DNA of 64,000 nucleotides from JBFLXB01 sp964570625 (GTDB lineage Bacteria > Nitrospirota > Nitrospiria > 2-01-FULL-66-17), in assembly GCA_964570625.1 (NCBI GenBank), contig CAZMYW010000023.1, positions 1 through 64,000 on the forward strand, given 5' to 3'. The first letter of the stretch is position 1; each line of letters begins with the position of its first letter. The notes below the pieces were generated by a model. It was not told where the DNA came from, did no database searches, and was given only the letters and a program-made list of their open reading frames with translations. Position numbers and translations under genes: made by a program. Shown here one piece after another: positions 34,358-42,962 of the stretch.

Positions 34358-35782
34358 ATGCGTAGTTCACTCCGTATTCCGCTGATCGTCGCGTGCGGTC
34401 TGTTCATCGAGAACATGGACAGCACGGTGATCTCGACCGCGCTGCCTGCCATCGCGCGCGACCTTCAGGTTGATCCGATTGCGCTCAAACTCGCGCTGAC
34501 GTCGTATCTTCTGGGCTTGGCGGTGTTCATTCCGATCAGCGGCTGGGTCGCGGATCGCGTCGGCGCGCAAACCACGTTCGCCACGGCGGTCGGGGTGTTC
34601 ATGCTCGGCTCAATCTGTTGCGCGGTCAGCGGTTCGCTCGAGGCGTTCGTGGCGTCGCGGTTTCTGCAGGGCGTCGGCGGCGCGATGATGGTGCCGGTCG
34701 GTCGGCTGGTGCTGATGCGGTCGACTCCCAAAAGCGAACTGATTCCGACGCTGAACTATCTGGCCATGCCTGCGCTGGTCGGGCCGGTGATCGGACCACC
34801 GATCGGCGGATTCATCACCACGTACTTCCATTGGCGGTGGATTTTCCTGATCAATATTCCGATCTGCGTGTTGGGCATTTGGCTCGCGTTGCGGTTCATT
34901 CCGAATTTTCGCGAACGCGACCAGCCCCGGTTCGATGGCATCGGCTTCATATTGTCGGGCATCGGCCTGTCTGCGGCCACGCTCGGGCTGGCCACGCTGT
35001 GGGAACACATGCTGTCGCCCCGCTCCTCGGCAGTCTGCGTTACCGTCGGCATGGTGGCATTGGCCGCGTACGGCTGGCACGCCGGTCGCACCGAACATCC
35101 GCTGCTCGATCTGCGGCTATTCAGGCTCTCGACGTTCCGCGCCGGGGTGATCGGCGGCTCGCTGTTTCGCGCCGGACAAGGCGCGGTGCCGTTTTTGCTT
35201 CCCATGATGCTGCAGATCGCGTTCGGCCTCAACCCGCTGCAGTCGGGCCTGCTGACGTTTGCCGCGGCCGTGGGCGCCCTGTTTATGAAAACGCTCACCA
35301 CCACGATCCTGGGCCGCTGGGGCTTTCGCACCGTGCTCGCGGTGAACGCGATCGCGGCGTCCGTGGTGCTCGCCGCGTGCGGCTTGTTCAGTATTACCAC
35401 CCCGCACGCGATGATCCTCACCGTGCTTTTGATCGGAGGGTGTTTGCGCTCGCTGCAGTTTACGAGCCTGAATGCGATCAGCTTTGCGGACGTATCGCCT
35501 CGCGAGATGAGTCAAGCCACGAGTCTCATGAGTGTCGGACAGCAGTTGTCGATTAGTCTGGGCGTGATGATCGGGGCCTATGCGCTCCAGGGGGCTGCAT
35601 GGGTTCGGGGAGGAGCGGGGCTTCTGGTCCAGGACTTTCAGATTGCGTTCTTCGTGGTCAGCGCCGTGGCGATGACGTCTGTGTTCTATTTCGTGAGACT
35701 CTCGCCTGCGGACGGTGCCGAGATGGCGGGGCGAAAACAGGTGCCGCCAGAGGCCCAGCCTCACGTGGGTCCTCCGGTTTAA
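34358..35782 (+). CDS. DHA2-family MFS multidrug transporter
   Basis: 474 residues, about 14 TM segments. DHA2 motifs: FIENMDSTVISTALPAIARDL (motif D1), GWVADRVGAQTTFATAV (motif A), RFLQGVGGAMMVPVGRLVLMR (motif B) and GPVIGPPIGGFITTYFHWRWIFLINIP (motif C, antiporter). It is a proton-driven drug or metabolite exporter of the EmrB/QacA type; substrate unknown. No MFP or TetR gene is adjacent. Confidence 0.92.
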   Translation: MRSSLRIPLIVACGLFIENMDSTVISTALPAIARDLQVDPIALKLALTSYLLGLAVFIPISGWVADRVGAQTTFATAVGVFMLGSICCAVSGSLEAFVASRFLQGVGGAMMVPVGRLVLMRSTPKSELIPTLNYLAMPALVGPVIGPPIGGFITTYFHWRWIFLINIPICVLGIWLALRFIPNFRERDQPRFDGIGFILSGIGLSAATLGLATLWEHMLSPRSSAVCVTVGMVALAAYGWHAGRTEHPLLDLRLFRLSTFRAGVIGGSLFRAGQGAVPFLLPMMLQIAFGLNPLQSGLLTFAAAVGALFMKTLTTTILGRWGFRTVLAVNAIAASVVLAACGLFSITTPHAMILTVLLIGGCLRSLQFTSLNAISFADVSPREMSQATSLMSVGQQLSISLGVMIGAYALQGAAWVRGGAGLLVQDFQIAFFVVSAVAMTSVFYFVRLSPADGAEMAGRKQVPPEAQPHVGPPV

Positions 35783-35812
35783 CATCGTCTGAGGAGCTGC
35801 CATGTGCAGCCG

Positions 35813-35842
35813 TTGCATGAGCGTCTGATGACCTGGTAGCAT
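35813..35842 (+). promoter_or_regulatory. Candidate promoter of the ArsC/Spx-like gene
   Basis: TTGCAT (35813-35818), 18-bp spacer, TAGCAT (35837-35842), 22 bp before the ATG at 35865. Confidence 0.45.
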
Positions 35843-35864
35843 GCTCCCCCTTGCAGGAGGCCAC

Positions 35865-36221
35865 ATGCTCACCTTCTACGGTTATGCCAAGTGCAGCACC
35901 TGTGTGAACGCCAAGAAATTTCTCGCCACGCTCGGCCAGAAGATCAAAGAAGTCGACATCACCACATCGCCACCGTCTGCGAATGCGCTACGCGGGTTGA
36001 TCGCGAAGAGTGGCCGACCGTATACCGACTTTCTGAACCGCAGTGGCCTGCAGTACCGCGCGCTCGAGATGAAAGAGAAGGTGAAGACATTACCGGAGGA
36101 GACGATCGTCAAGTTCCTGGCGTCCGAAGGGCGGCTGATCAAGCGGCCGATCGTCACCGACGGGACGCGGGTGACGGTGGGTTTTTCGCCGGAAGTTTTC
36201 AAGAAAACCTGGGGGCGGTGA
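35865..36221 (+). CDS. ArsC/Spx/YffB-family thioredoxin-fold protein
   Basis: 118 residues from ATG 35865 (GGAGG 5 nt upstream). MLTFYGYAKCSTCVNAKKFL carries a CxxC near the N-terminus. The family features ...GLQYR, LPEE..VKFLASEGRLIKRPIV (conserved RPI) and VTVGF complete the fold. Such proteins are arsenate reductases or Spx/YffB-type redox proteins; the substrate cannot be told. Ends 1 bp before the next gene. Confidence 0.87.
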   Translation: MLTFYGYAKCSTCVNAKKFLATLGQKIKEVDITTSPPSANALRGLIAKSGRPYTDFLNRSGLQYRALEMKEKVKTLPEETIVKFLASEGRLIKRPIVTDGTRVTVGFSPEVFKKTWGR

Positions 36222-36222
36222 G

Positions 36223-37290
36223 ATGACCCCGCAACACCCCGGGCCGCATGGCATCCACGGCCGCGGCGCGGCGGAGAATCCCAAGAACCGCTTCGAGACC
36301 GTCGCGCGTGTGCCCGATACGGTCGATACCGACGACGAATGGCCGCTGCCCGTCACGCAGTTTTTGCCCGACGCCTCCAAGTCCATTATTTCTACCAATG
36401 CCAGCCCCGACGTGGGGTTCGATGCCAGCGTCAACCCCTACCGGGGATGCGAGCACGGCTGCGCGTATTGTTATGCGCGGCCCACGCACGAATACCTGGG
36501 CTTCTCCGCAGGCTTGGACTTCGAAACCAAGATCATGGTCAAACACGACGCGCCGGACTTGTTGCGGCGGGAACTGTCCAAGCGAAGCTGGACGCCGCGG
36601 CTGATCGCGATGAGCGGGGTGACGGACTGCTACCAGCCGATCGAGCGCAAACTGCGGCTCACGCGGCGTTGCCTCGAAGTATTGGCCGCCTTTCGAAATC
36701 CCGTCGTCATCGTGACCAAGAACGCGCTGGTGACACGCGACGCCGACGTTTTAGGCGATCTGGCTCAACATCGTGCCGCGGCGGTGGTGCTTTCGATGAC
36801 GACGCTCGATTCTGATCTTTGCGGCGACCTCGAACCGCGCACCTCGCGTCCCACTAAGCGGCTGGCCGCAATCGCGGCGCTGGCGAAGGCGGGTATTCCC
36901 ACCGGCGTGAACGTGGCGCCGGTCATTCCCGGTTTGAACGACTCAGAGATCCCCCGCATCGTGCAGGCCGCGGCCGACGCAGGGGCCACATTCGCCGGCC
37001 TCGTCCCCTTGCGCCTGCCGTACGCCGTGGCGCCGCTCTTCGAATCATGGCTGGAACAACACCGACCGGGCATGAAAGAGAAGGTCCTACACCGCATCCG
37101 CGAGCTACGCGGCGGCAAACTCAACGACCCGAACTTCAACTCGCGCATGGAAGGCCACGGCCCGTTCGCGGATCAAATTCACGCACTCTTCGCCATCGCC
37201 TGCAAACGTGCCGGGCTCACCAGCTGGCCGGAGCTGTCTACCGCGGCATTCCGCCGTCCGAGCGCTCAGGCCTCCCTGTTCGACCACTAG
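36223..37290 (+). CDS. Radical SAM protein, PA0069/SPL-like family
   Basis: 355 residues. The cluster motif is NPYRGCEHGCAYCYARPTHEY (CxxxCxYC), as in the PA0069/Rv2578c group related to spore photoproduct lyase. The N-terminal 'GRGA..NP.NRFE' start and SGVTDCYQPIERKLRLTR are hallmarks. The reaction is unknown. It is likely cotranscribed with the ArsC-like gene. Its last 4 bp overlap the convergent TerC gene. Confidence 0.88.
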   Translation: MTPQHPGPHGIHGRGAAENPKNRFETVARVPDTVDTDDEWPLPVTQFLPDASKSIISTNASPDVGFDASVNPYRGCEHGCAYCYARPTHEYLGFSAGLDFETKIMVKHDAPDLLRRELSKRSWTPRLIAMSGVTDCYQPIERKLRLTRRCLEVLAAFRNPVVIVTKNALVTRDADVLGDLAQHRAAAVVLSMTTLDSDLCGDLEPRTSRPTKRLAAIAALAKAGIPTGVNVAPVIPGLNDSEIPRIVQAAADAGATFAGLVPLRLPYAVAPLFESWLEQHRPGMKEKVLHRIRELRGGKLNDPNFNSRMEGHGPFADQIHALFAIACKRAGLTSWPELSTAAFRRPSAQASLFDH

Positions 37291-38030
37291 ATCGAATGCG
37301 GGCCCCGGAGCTTCACCGGCGTCGCCTTCCTCCGGACCCGAATATTCAACATTTCCACCAGGACCGAAAACGCCATCGCGAAGTAGATGTAGCCCTTGGG
37401 AATATGCATCCCCAATCCGTCGCCGATCAGTGCCACGCCGATCAAGATCAGAAAACTCAGCGCGAGCATCTTGATCGTTGGGTGTCGGTCGATGAACGCG
37501 CTGATAGCGCCTGCGAAGAACATCATGAAGACCACGGCGATGATGACCGCGGCGACCATGATGGAGAGCTCACTGGCCATGCCGATCGCCGTGATAATCG
37601 AATCCAAAGAAAACACGATGTCCAGGATGGCAATCTGAATGATTACGCTTGCGAACGTAGTGGCTGCGCGGCCTCCGGATACTTCCTCCTCCCCTTCGAG
37701 TTTCTCGTGGATCTCCATCGTGCTCTTGGCCAGGAGGAACAGTCCGCCAACAATGAGGATCAAATCTCGTCCCGAGATTTCCTGGTTGAACACCGCAATC
37801 GTAAACAGGGGAGCGGTCAATCGCATCATCCAGACCAGCGAGGCCAGCAGCGCCAGGCGGGTGCCCATCGCCAGAGCCAGACCGATCGTGCGGGCTCGAG
37901 CCCGTTGGGCTTCCGGGAGCTTGCCCGCCAGGATCGAGATGAAGATGATGTTGTCGATCCCCAGGACGATTTCGAGTGCGGTCAACGTGATGAGCGCAAG
38001 CCAGGCGTTGGGGTCGGTGATCAACTCCAT
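37287..38030 (-). CDS. TerC-family integral membrane protein
   Basis: 247 residues, about seven TM helices. Signature ALEIVLGIDNIIFISILAGKLP and the second half IQIAILDIVFSLDSIITAIGM, containing the paired acidic residues of the TerC metal-binding core. Recent work on the family ties it to manganese export and protein metalation; older annotations say tellurite resistance. The convergent tail overlap with the radical SAM gene leaves no room for a terminator. Confidence 0.92.
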   Translation of the reverse strand: MELITDPNAWLALITLTALEIVLGIDNIIFISILAGKLPEAQRARARTIGLALAMGTRLALLASLVWMMRLTAPLFTIAVFNQEISGRDLILIVGGLFLLAKSTMEIHEKLEGEEEVSGGRAATTFASVIIQIAILDIVFSLDSIITAIGMASELSIMVAAVIIAVVFMMFFAGAISAFIDRHPTIKMLALSFLILIGVALIGDGLGMHIPKGYIYFAMAFSVLVEMLNIRVRRKATPVKLRGPHSI

Positions 38031-38069
38031 GTGGTCACTCCGGGATCAAGGGAAAACAGGACCGCGGGC

Positions 38070-38897
38070 TCAGCGCAGGCCGAGCACGTCCTGCATGTCG
38101 TATAGGCCGGGGGATTTCCCGAACAGCCACTGCGCGGCTCGCAAGGCGCCGCGCGCGAACGTGTCGCGGCTGGAGGCCCGGTGCGTAATCTCCAGGCGCT
38201 CGCCGAGGCCGCCGAACAACACAGTGTGGTCGCCCACGATGTCGCCGGCACGGATGGTTTGGATGCCGATCTCGTTGGGCGTGCGCGGGCCGATGTCGCC
38301 CTGACGCGTGTACACGCCCACTTCTTCGAGTCGGTGCTTCGTCGCTTCGGCCAGAATCTGTCCCAGGCGCAGCGCGGTCCCGCTCGGCGCGTCTTTTTTG
38401 AGGCGATGGTGCGCTTCCACGATCTCGAGGTCGTAGCCGGGACCGAGCGCACGCGCCACGTCCGCCACGATCTTGAACATCACGTTCATGCCGAGGCTCA
38501 TGTTGGGCGCGAAGACCACCGGAATCTTGGCGGACGCTTCTCGAATCGTCGTCACCGCGTCCGGGGAAAGCCCGGTGGTCCCGATCACGAGCGGTTTCTG
38601 ACGAGCGACAACCTGCGGGATGAGCGCCAGAGTGGAACTCGGCGCGGAAAAGTCGATGACCACGTCCCCGGCCGACAGCGCGTCCAACGTCGTGTCTCGG
38701 ATCGCCACGCCGATCGACCCGATCCCGGCTGCTTCGCCGGCATCTTGACCCACGTTCGGGTGTCCTAAACGCTCGACCGCGGCCGCGACCACGAGCCCGG
38801 GTGTTTCCGCGGCAAGGGCGACCAGACGCAGGCCCATCTTGCCGCCTGCGCCCATCATGACGAGGCGAATCGGCTTCGTAGCGGAGGGTTTTGACAC
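38070..38897 (-). CDS. dapB: 4-hydroxy-tetrahydrodipicolinate reductase
   Basis: 275 residues from GTG 38897; the longer frame overlaps dapA and lacks homology. NAD(P)-binding start VMMGAGGKMGLRLV, the IGTTGLSPDAV loop, and the DapB signature EAHHRLKKDAPSGTALRL, with FGGLGERLEITHRASSRDTFARGALRAA. It reduces the DapA product in lysine/diaminopimelate synthesis. 8 bp downstream of dapA. Confidence 0.96.
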   Translation of the reverse strand: MSKPSATKPIRLVMMGAGGKMGLRLVALAAETPGLVVAAAVERLGHPNVGQDAGEAAGIGSIGVAIRDTTLDALSAGDVVIDFSAPSSTLALIPQVVARQKPLVIGTTGLSPDAVTTIREASAKIPVVFAPNMSLGMNVMFKIVADVARALGPGYDLEIVEAHHRLKKDAPSGTALRLGQILAEATKHRLEEVGVYTRQGDIGPRTPNEIGIQTIRAGDIVGDHTVLFGGLGERLEITHRASSRDTFARGALRAAQWLFGKSPGLYDMQDVLGLR

Positions 38898-38905
38898 GAG
38901 GGAGA

Positions 38906-39778
38906 CTATATCAGCCCGAACTGAGTCATCACCTGACGCAATTGGGCTTTGGGACCATCGGACATCGTGGTCAGCGGCAGGCGCAGCTCGTCGGCACACC
39001 GGCCCATCATGGCCAGCGCGGCTTTGACCGGAATCGGGTTGGTTTCGAGGAACATCGCGTTGGAGAGGGGCAACAGCCGGTAGTGTATCCGCCGGGCGTG
39101 ATCCCAATCGCCTTTCAGCGCCGCGCTGACCAGTTCAGCGGTCTCGGCCGGCGCCACATTGGCCGTGACCGAGATCACCCCTTTGCCGCCGACCGCCAAC
39201 AACGGCAAGGTCAGCGCGTCGTCGCCGGAGAGCACGGTAAACCGCTCGCCGCACGCCGCGACGATGTCACTCATCTGCGCCAGATTGCCCGAGGCTTCCT
39301 TGATCCCGACGATGTTGGTGATCGTGGCGAGGCGCGCGACGGTCTGCGGCGTCATGTTCACCACCGACCGGCCCGGGATGTTATAGAGCACGAGCGGAAG
39401 GTCGACCGCGCGCGCGATGGCCTCGAAATGCTGGAACAAGCCTTCCTGCGTGGGTTTGTTGTAGTACGGGGTGACCAGCAGCGCCGCGTCCACCCCTGCG
39501 GATTTGGCGTGTTTGGTCAGCCGGATCGCCTCGTGTGTCGCGTTGGAGCCGGTCCCGGCAATGACCGGCACGCGGCGGCGCGCGACTTCCACGGTCAACG
39601 CGATGACGCGGTCGTGCTCCTCGTGCGTGAGCGTGGCCGACTCGCCCGTGCTCCCGCACGGCACGATCCCGTTGGTCCCGCGCTCGATCTGCCACTCGAT
39701 AAGGTCGCCGAACGCTTTCTCATCGACCTTGCCGTTCCTGAACGGCGTAACGATGGCAACGTATGAACCGCTAAACAT
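38906..39778 (-). CDS. dapA: 4-hydroxy-tetrahydrodipicolinate synthase
   Basis: 290 residues. GIVPCGSTGESATLTHEEHDRVI, VPVIAGTGSN, YYNKPTQEGLFQHFEAI, YNIPGRSVVNM and GIKEASGNL (Schiff-base lysine) are all present. It condenses pyruvate with aspartate semialdehyde, the committed step of the lysine branch. Downstream of dapF but separated from it by element copy C. Confidence 0.97.
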   Translation of the reverse strand: MFSGSYVAIVTPFRNGKVDEKAFGDLIEWQIERGTNGIVPCGSTGESATLTHEEHDRVIALTVEVARRRVPVIAGTGSNATHEAIRLTKHAKSAGVDAALLVTPYYNKPTQEGLFQHFEAIARAVDLPLVLYNIPGRSVVNMTPQTVARLATITNIVGIKEASGNLAQMSDIVAACGERFTVLSGDDALTLPLLAVGGKGVISVTANVAPAETAELVSAALKGDWDHARRIHYRLLPLSNAMFLETNPIPVKAALAMMGRCADELRLPLTTMSDGPKAQLRQVMTQFGLI

Positions 39779-39824
39779 GGCTAGTCCTTTTGTGCCGAGG
39801 TTACTCCGCGATGTCTAGCGGAGG

Positions 39825-39945
39825 AGCCTGTTCAGGATGGCGTCAGATGCCAGGCGCCGCGAGCACCGGAGCGCAGCGTACTGAGTCGTACGTGAGCACC
39901 GGATGCACAGCGGCAACGCAGCAGATGACCCATCATGGACAGGCT
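39825..39945 (+). repeat. 121-bp element, copy C (forward)
   Basis: AGCCTGTTCAGGA ... GCGTACTGAGTCGTACGTGA ... TCATGGACAGGCT. The final T is the first base of the dapF stop codon (on the minus strand). It occupies the dapF-dapA spacer. Confidence 0.9.
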
Positions 39946-40778
39946 CACAGGAACGCCTCCGGGGTGAGCGCTCCTTCGTACACCAACCGGGCTTCGCCCG
40001 TCAATGTGACGGATGTGACGCGCTGTTCCTCCAGCGTAAAGCTGACGCTCAACGGTGGTCCTCCCCGCGTCTTGAGCGTGACTGGCGACGTCACCTTGCC
40101 GAGCAGGCCCGCCAGCACCGCGGCGGCCACAGCGCCCGTCCCGCAGGCAAGGGTCTCGCCCTCGACCCCGCGTTCGTAGGTGCGGATCGTCAGCTTGCGG
40201 GGGCCGTCGATTTTCACGAAGTTCGCGTTCGTGCCGCCGGGCGCAAACATCCGGTGGTAGCGGATGGCCTGCCCCGTATTGTGGACATCGACCGTTTCCA
40301 GGTCGTCGACGAACACCACCGTGTGCGGCACACCCGTGTTCAAAAAATGCGCTCCAAATAATTTCACGCCGAGGTCAACCGCGAAGTTGAGCCGGAGGCC
40401 TGTGGGCAGCGGCAACTCGACGGTCACGCTCTTCGCACCGACGTCGGCGTGGATCAGGCCCGCCAGCGTCTCGAACGCCATACGTTTGGGCGCGATCTTC
40501 CGCATGAGGGCGAACCGCGCGGCGCAACGGCTGCCGTTGCCGCACATGTCGGCCTCTCCGCCGTCCGCGTTGAAGTAGTGCCAGCGAAAATCCGCAGCAC
40601 GGGACTTCTGGATGAAGATCACGCCGTCGGCGCCGACCGATAACCCGCGCCGGCACACGGCTTTGACGAACGCGGGCATCTTGCGACGCGGGACGAGGTC
40701 CTTCCGGTTGTCGATGATGACGAAATCGTTCCCGCTGCCGGACATCTTCGCGAACGGGATATTCCTGGATCGAGCCAT
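39945..40778 (-). CDS. dapF: Diaminopimelate epimerase
   Basis: 277 residues from ATG 40778. The upstream frame is repeat DNA (copy D), not protein. Catalytic cysteines sit in ADMCGNGSRCAARF and ETLACGTGAVAAA, with FAKMSGSGNDFVIIDN at the start and VKIDGPRKLTIRTYERGVEGET. It converts LL- to meso-diaminopimelate for peptidoglycan and lysine. Flanked on both sides by repeat elements within the lysine cluster. Confidence 0.97.
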   Translation of the reverse strand: MARSRNIPFAKMSGSGNDFVIIDNRKDLVPRRKMPAFVKAVCRRGLSVGADGVIFIQKSRAADFRWHYFNADGGEADMCGNGSRCAARFALMRKIAPKRMAFETLAGLIHADVGAKSVTVELPLPTGLRLNFAVDLGVKLFGAHFLNTGVPHTVVFVDDLETVDVHNTGQAIRYHRMFAPGGTNANFVKIDGPRKLTIRTYERGVEGETLACGTGAVAAAVLAGLLGKVTSPVTLKTRGGPPLSVSFTLEEQRVTSVTLTGEARLVYEGALTPEAFL

Positions 40779-40811
40779 TTCTAGAAGTCCGTCTGATGAT
40801 TCGGCAATTGG

Positions 40812-40933
40812 AGCCTGTTCAGGAGTGCGCCAGATGCCCGACGACGCGAGCACCGGACCGGAGCGTACGTGGTGGGTACGTGAGGACCGGAAGCGCAGCG
40901 CCAACGCAGCAGATGGTCACTCATGGACAGGCT
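40812..40933 (+). repeat. 121-bp element, copy D (forward)
   Basis: Starts AGCCTGTTCAGGA and ends TCATGGACAGGCT. Its core (GCGTACGTGGTGGGTACGTG) has drifted but kept the CGTAC/GTACG arms. It overlaps the last five codons and stop of the upstream membrane protein gene. Confidence 0.87.
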
Positions 40934-41339
40934 GCTGCGGGGCGGGTTTGGGGCCGTGTTCGGTAATAAACGTCATGAGCGCTTCGGCTTCCGGTTTGGT
41001 GACGATCTGATCGGCCAGGATGTTCTTGATCCCCTGGCTCAACCCGTACAACGCCTCGTCCCGGACCTCGTGGCGACGGGCCGCGTCGTAGAAATTGATC
41101 AACGATTGTCTGATGTGCTCGACTTCCTCGACCGTGTATTCGGGCGGCAGGCCGCGCACCAGCGCCTTCTCGATCACGAACTTCTGCCACGTAAAGATGA
41201 AGAAGTTCTTGCCCTGAAAGAACAGGAAAGCGAGACCCAGAATTAGGATCCCCGACACGATGATCAGGGTGAGAAAAAACCCTCGGCCTTTGCATTCGCC
41301 ACGCTTGGCGGGGACGGTCGTTTCAGCAGCCAACGCCAT
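40917..41339 (-). CDS. Small single-pass membrane protein of unknown function
   Basis: 140 residues from ATG 41339; longer frames read through repeat copy E. One TM helix, FFLTLIIVSGILILGLAFLFF, at about 22-44. A soluble C-terminal part follows, with VEEVEHIRQSLINFYDAARR and ILADQIVTKPEAEALMTFI, probably helical. I do not recognise the family. The last residues QPVHE and the stop are contributed by element copy D. It lies inside the lysine cluster between lysA and dapF, bracketed by inverted copies D and E. Confidence 0.75.
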   Translation of the reverse strand: MALAAETTVPAKRGECKGRGFFLTLIIVSGILILGLAFLFFQGKNFFIFTWQKFVIEKALVRGLPPEYTVEEVEHIRQSLINFYDAARRHEVRDEALYGLSQGIKNILADQIVTKPEAEALMTFITEHGPKPAPQQPVHE

Positions 41340-41348
41340 CAGCCCACG

Positions 41349-41470
41349 TGCCTGTCCATGAATGGTCATCTGCGGCGTTGCCGCTGCGCGTCTGGTCCTC
41401 ACGTACAAACGCAGTACGCTCCGGTCCAGTGCTCGCGGCGCCTTGCATCTGACGCATTCCTGAACAGGCT
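41349..41470 (-). repeat. 121-bp element, copy E (reverse)
   Basis: Reverse orientation: GCCTGTCCATGA ... AAACGCAGTACGCTCCGG ... TCCTGAACAGGCT. It lies between lysA and the small membrane protein; its GGACAGGC end faces that gene's 5' side, unlike the other copies. Confidence 0.87.
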
Positions 41471-41482
41471 CCTCCGTTAGAT

Positions 41483-41499
41483 AGTATGCCGGGCATACT
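41483..41499. terminator. Short perfect palindrome after lysA
   Basis: AGTATGCC-G-GGCATACT, 8-bp arms with a 1-nt centre, 4 bp beyond the lysA stop. Possible RNA hairpin or protein site; no U-tract. Confidence 0.4.
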
Positions 41500-41503
41500 G
41501 CTA

Positions 41504-42763
41504 CTACCCTTTCACAAACGCCGGGATCGTTTCGCCGCGGACCAGGTCCCGATAGGTCTCGCGTTCGCGGGTGACCGCGAAACGGTTGCCCTTGACCATG
41601 ATCTCGGGAATCATCGGCCGCGAATTGTACCGCGACGCCATCGCGAACCCGTACGCGCCCGCGCTCATGACGGCCAGCAGCTCGCCCGGTTCCACCCGGG
41701 GCAGCTCGCGATCTTGGGCCAGAAAGTCGCCGGACTCGCAGATCGGGCCCACCACGTCCACTACGCGCGGCGCCCGCTCCACCCGCTTGACCGGGCGGAT
41801 CTCGTGGTAGGCCTCGTACAGGCTGGGTCGAATCAAATCGCTCATGCCCGCGTCCACCACCACGAAGTTTTTCTCCGCGCCGTCTTTGAGGTACAACACC
41901 TTGGTCACCAGGATGCCCGCATTGCCCACCAGCACCCGCCCCGGCTCGAGGATCACCGTGAGATTACGCCCCCGCAACAGCGGCAACACCGCGTCGGCGA
42001 GTTGTCGTGGCGACGGAGGCGTCTCGTCTCGATAGGGGATACCCAGTCCGCCGCCCATGTCCAAGTAACGAATCGCGACACCGCGGCTTTTGAGTACGTC
42101 GACCAGCTCCAACACGCGCGCGAGAGCCTCCACGAACGGCTGCACCTGAGTGAGCTGCGACCCAATGTGGTGGTGAACGCCCACGACCTCCACGCCCTTG
42201 AGCGTCGTCGCCTGCTTATAGTGATCGAGGGCCTGGTCGATCGCAATGCCGAACTTGGACTTTTTGAGCCCCGTGGAGATGTACGGGTGCGTCTGAGGGT
42301 CGATGTGAGGGTTCACGCGCAAGGAGATCCGCGCCCGCGTCTTGAGCTTGCGCGCCACCTCGTCGATAACGGCCAACTCCTGAGCCGACTCCGCGTTGAA
42401 CAGCAGGATCTTAGCCTTGAGGGCCTCGGCGATCTCCTCGCGGGTCTTACCCACGCCCGCGAACACGATCTTGTCTCGAGGCACGCCCGCCTTCAGCGCG
42501 CGGTAGAGTTCCCCGCCCGACACGATATCCGCGCCGCCGCCCAACGAGGCGAACAATCGCAGGATCGCCAGATTGGAGTTGGCCTTCATGGCGAACGCGG
42601 TGACGTGCGGGATCGACGCGAACGCGCCGTCCACCGCCTGAAAGTGCGCGGTCAGCGTCTTGTGACTATAGAGGTAAAACGGGGTGCCGACCGCCTTGGC
42701 AATCTTGGCCACCGGCACTTGCTCGCAATACAACTCGCCCTTCACGTCCTGAAAGTCATGCAT
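41504..42763 (-). CDS. lysA: Diaminopimelate decarboxylase
   Basis: 419 residues. The PLP lysine is in VTAFAMKANSN. The HHHIGSQLT, DMGGGLGIPY, LEPGRVLVGNAG (phosphate binding) and GPICESGDFLA (active-site Cys) motifs are intact. It converts meso-diaminopimelate to lysine. Separated from neighbours on both sides by repeat elements E and F. Confidence 0.97.
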   Translation of the reverse strand: MHDFQDVKGELYCEQVPVAKIAKAVGTPFYLYSHKTLTAHFQAVDGAFASIPHVTAFAMKANSNLAILRLFASLGGGADIVSGGELYRALKAGVPRDKIVFAGVGKTREEIAEALKAKILLFNAESAQELAVIDEVARKLKTRARISLRVNPHIDPQTHPYISTGLKKSKFGIAIDQALDHYKQATTLKGVEVVGVHHHIGSQLTQVQPFVEALARVLELVDVLKSRGVAIRYLDMGGGLGIPYRDETPPSPRQLADAVLPLLRGRNLTVILEPGRVLVGNAGILVTKVLYLKDGAEKNFVVVDAGMSDLIRPSLYEAYHEIRPVKRVERAPRVVDVVGPICESGDFLAQDRELPRVEPGELLAVMSAGAYGFAMASRYNSRPMIPEIMVKGNRFAVTRERETYRDLVRGETIPAFVKG

Positions 42764-42792
42764 GTGACTCTGCTCGTATCCGTTGGTGTTGA

Positions 42793-42957
42793 AGCCTGTT
42801 CAGGAAGGCGTCAGATGCCCCCTTCGGGGACTTCCGGCATTTCGACCATCAAAGGTCGGTCGCCAGGCGCCGCGAGAACCGGCCCGCAGCGTACTGGGTC
42901 GTACGTGAGCAGCGGATGCGCAGCGGCAACGCCGCAGATGACCCTTCATGGACAGGC
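42793..42957 (+). repeat. 121-bp element, copy F, with a 42-bp insertion (forward)
   Basis: Same ends and core (GCGTACTGGGTCGTACGTGA) as the other copies. About 42 extra bases, containing the small hairpin CGACC-ATCAAA-GGTCG, are inserted after CAGATGCC. Its right end lies 5 bp from the stop of the radical SAM gene. Confidence 0.87.
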
Positions 42958-42962
42958 GCGCC

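Noticed and set aside
40779..40904. N-terminal extension of dapF
   Set aside because: The extra codons lie in repeat copy D; the conserved DapF start (ARSRNIPFAKMSGSGNDF) begins at ATG 40778.
41340..41408. N-terminal extension of the small membrane protein
   Set aside because: Encoded by repeat copy E; ATG 41339 gives a compact protein with its TM helix at the usual position.
39825..42957. The repeated elements as a CRISPR array
   Set aside because: Units are about 121 bp, spaced by whole genes, in mixed orientation, with no short regular repeats, spacers or cas genes.
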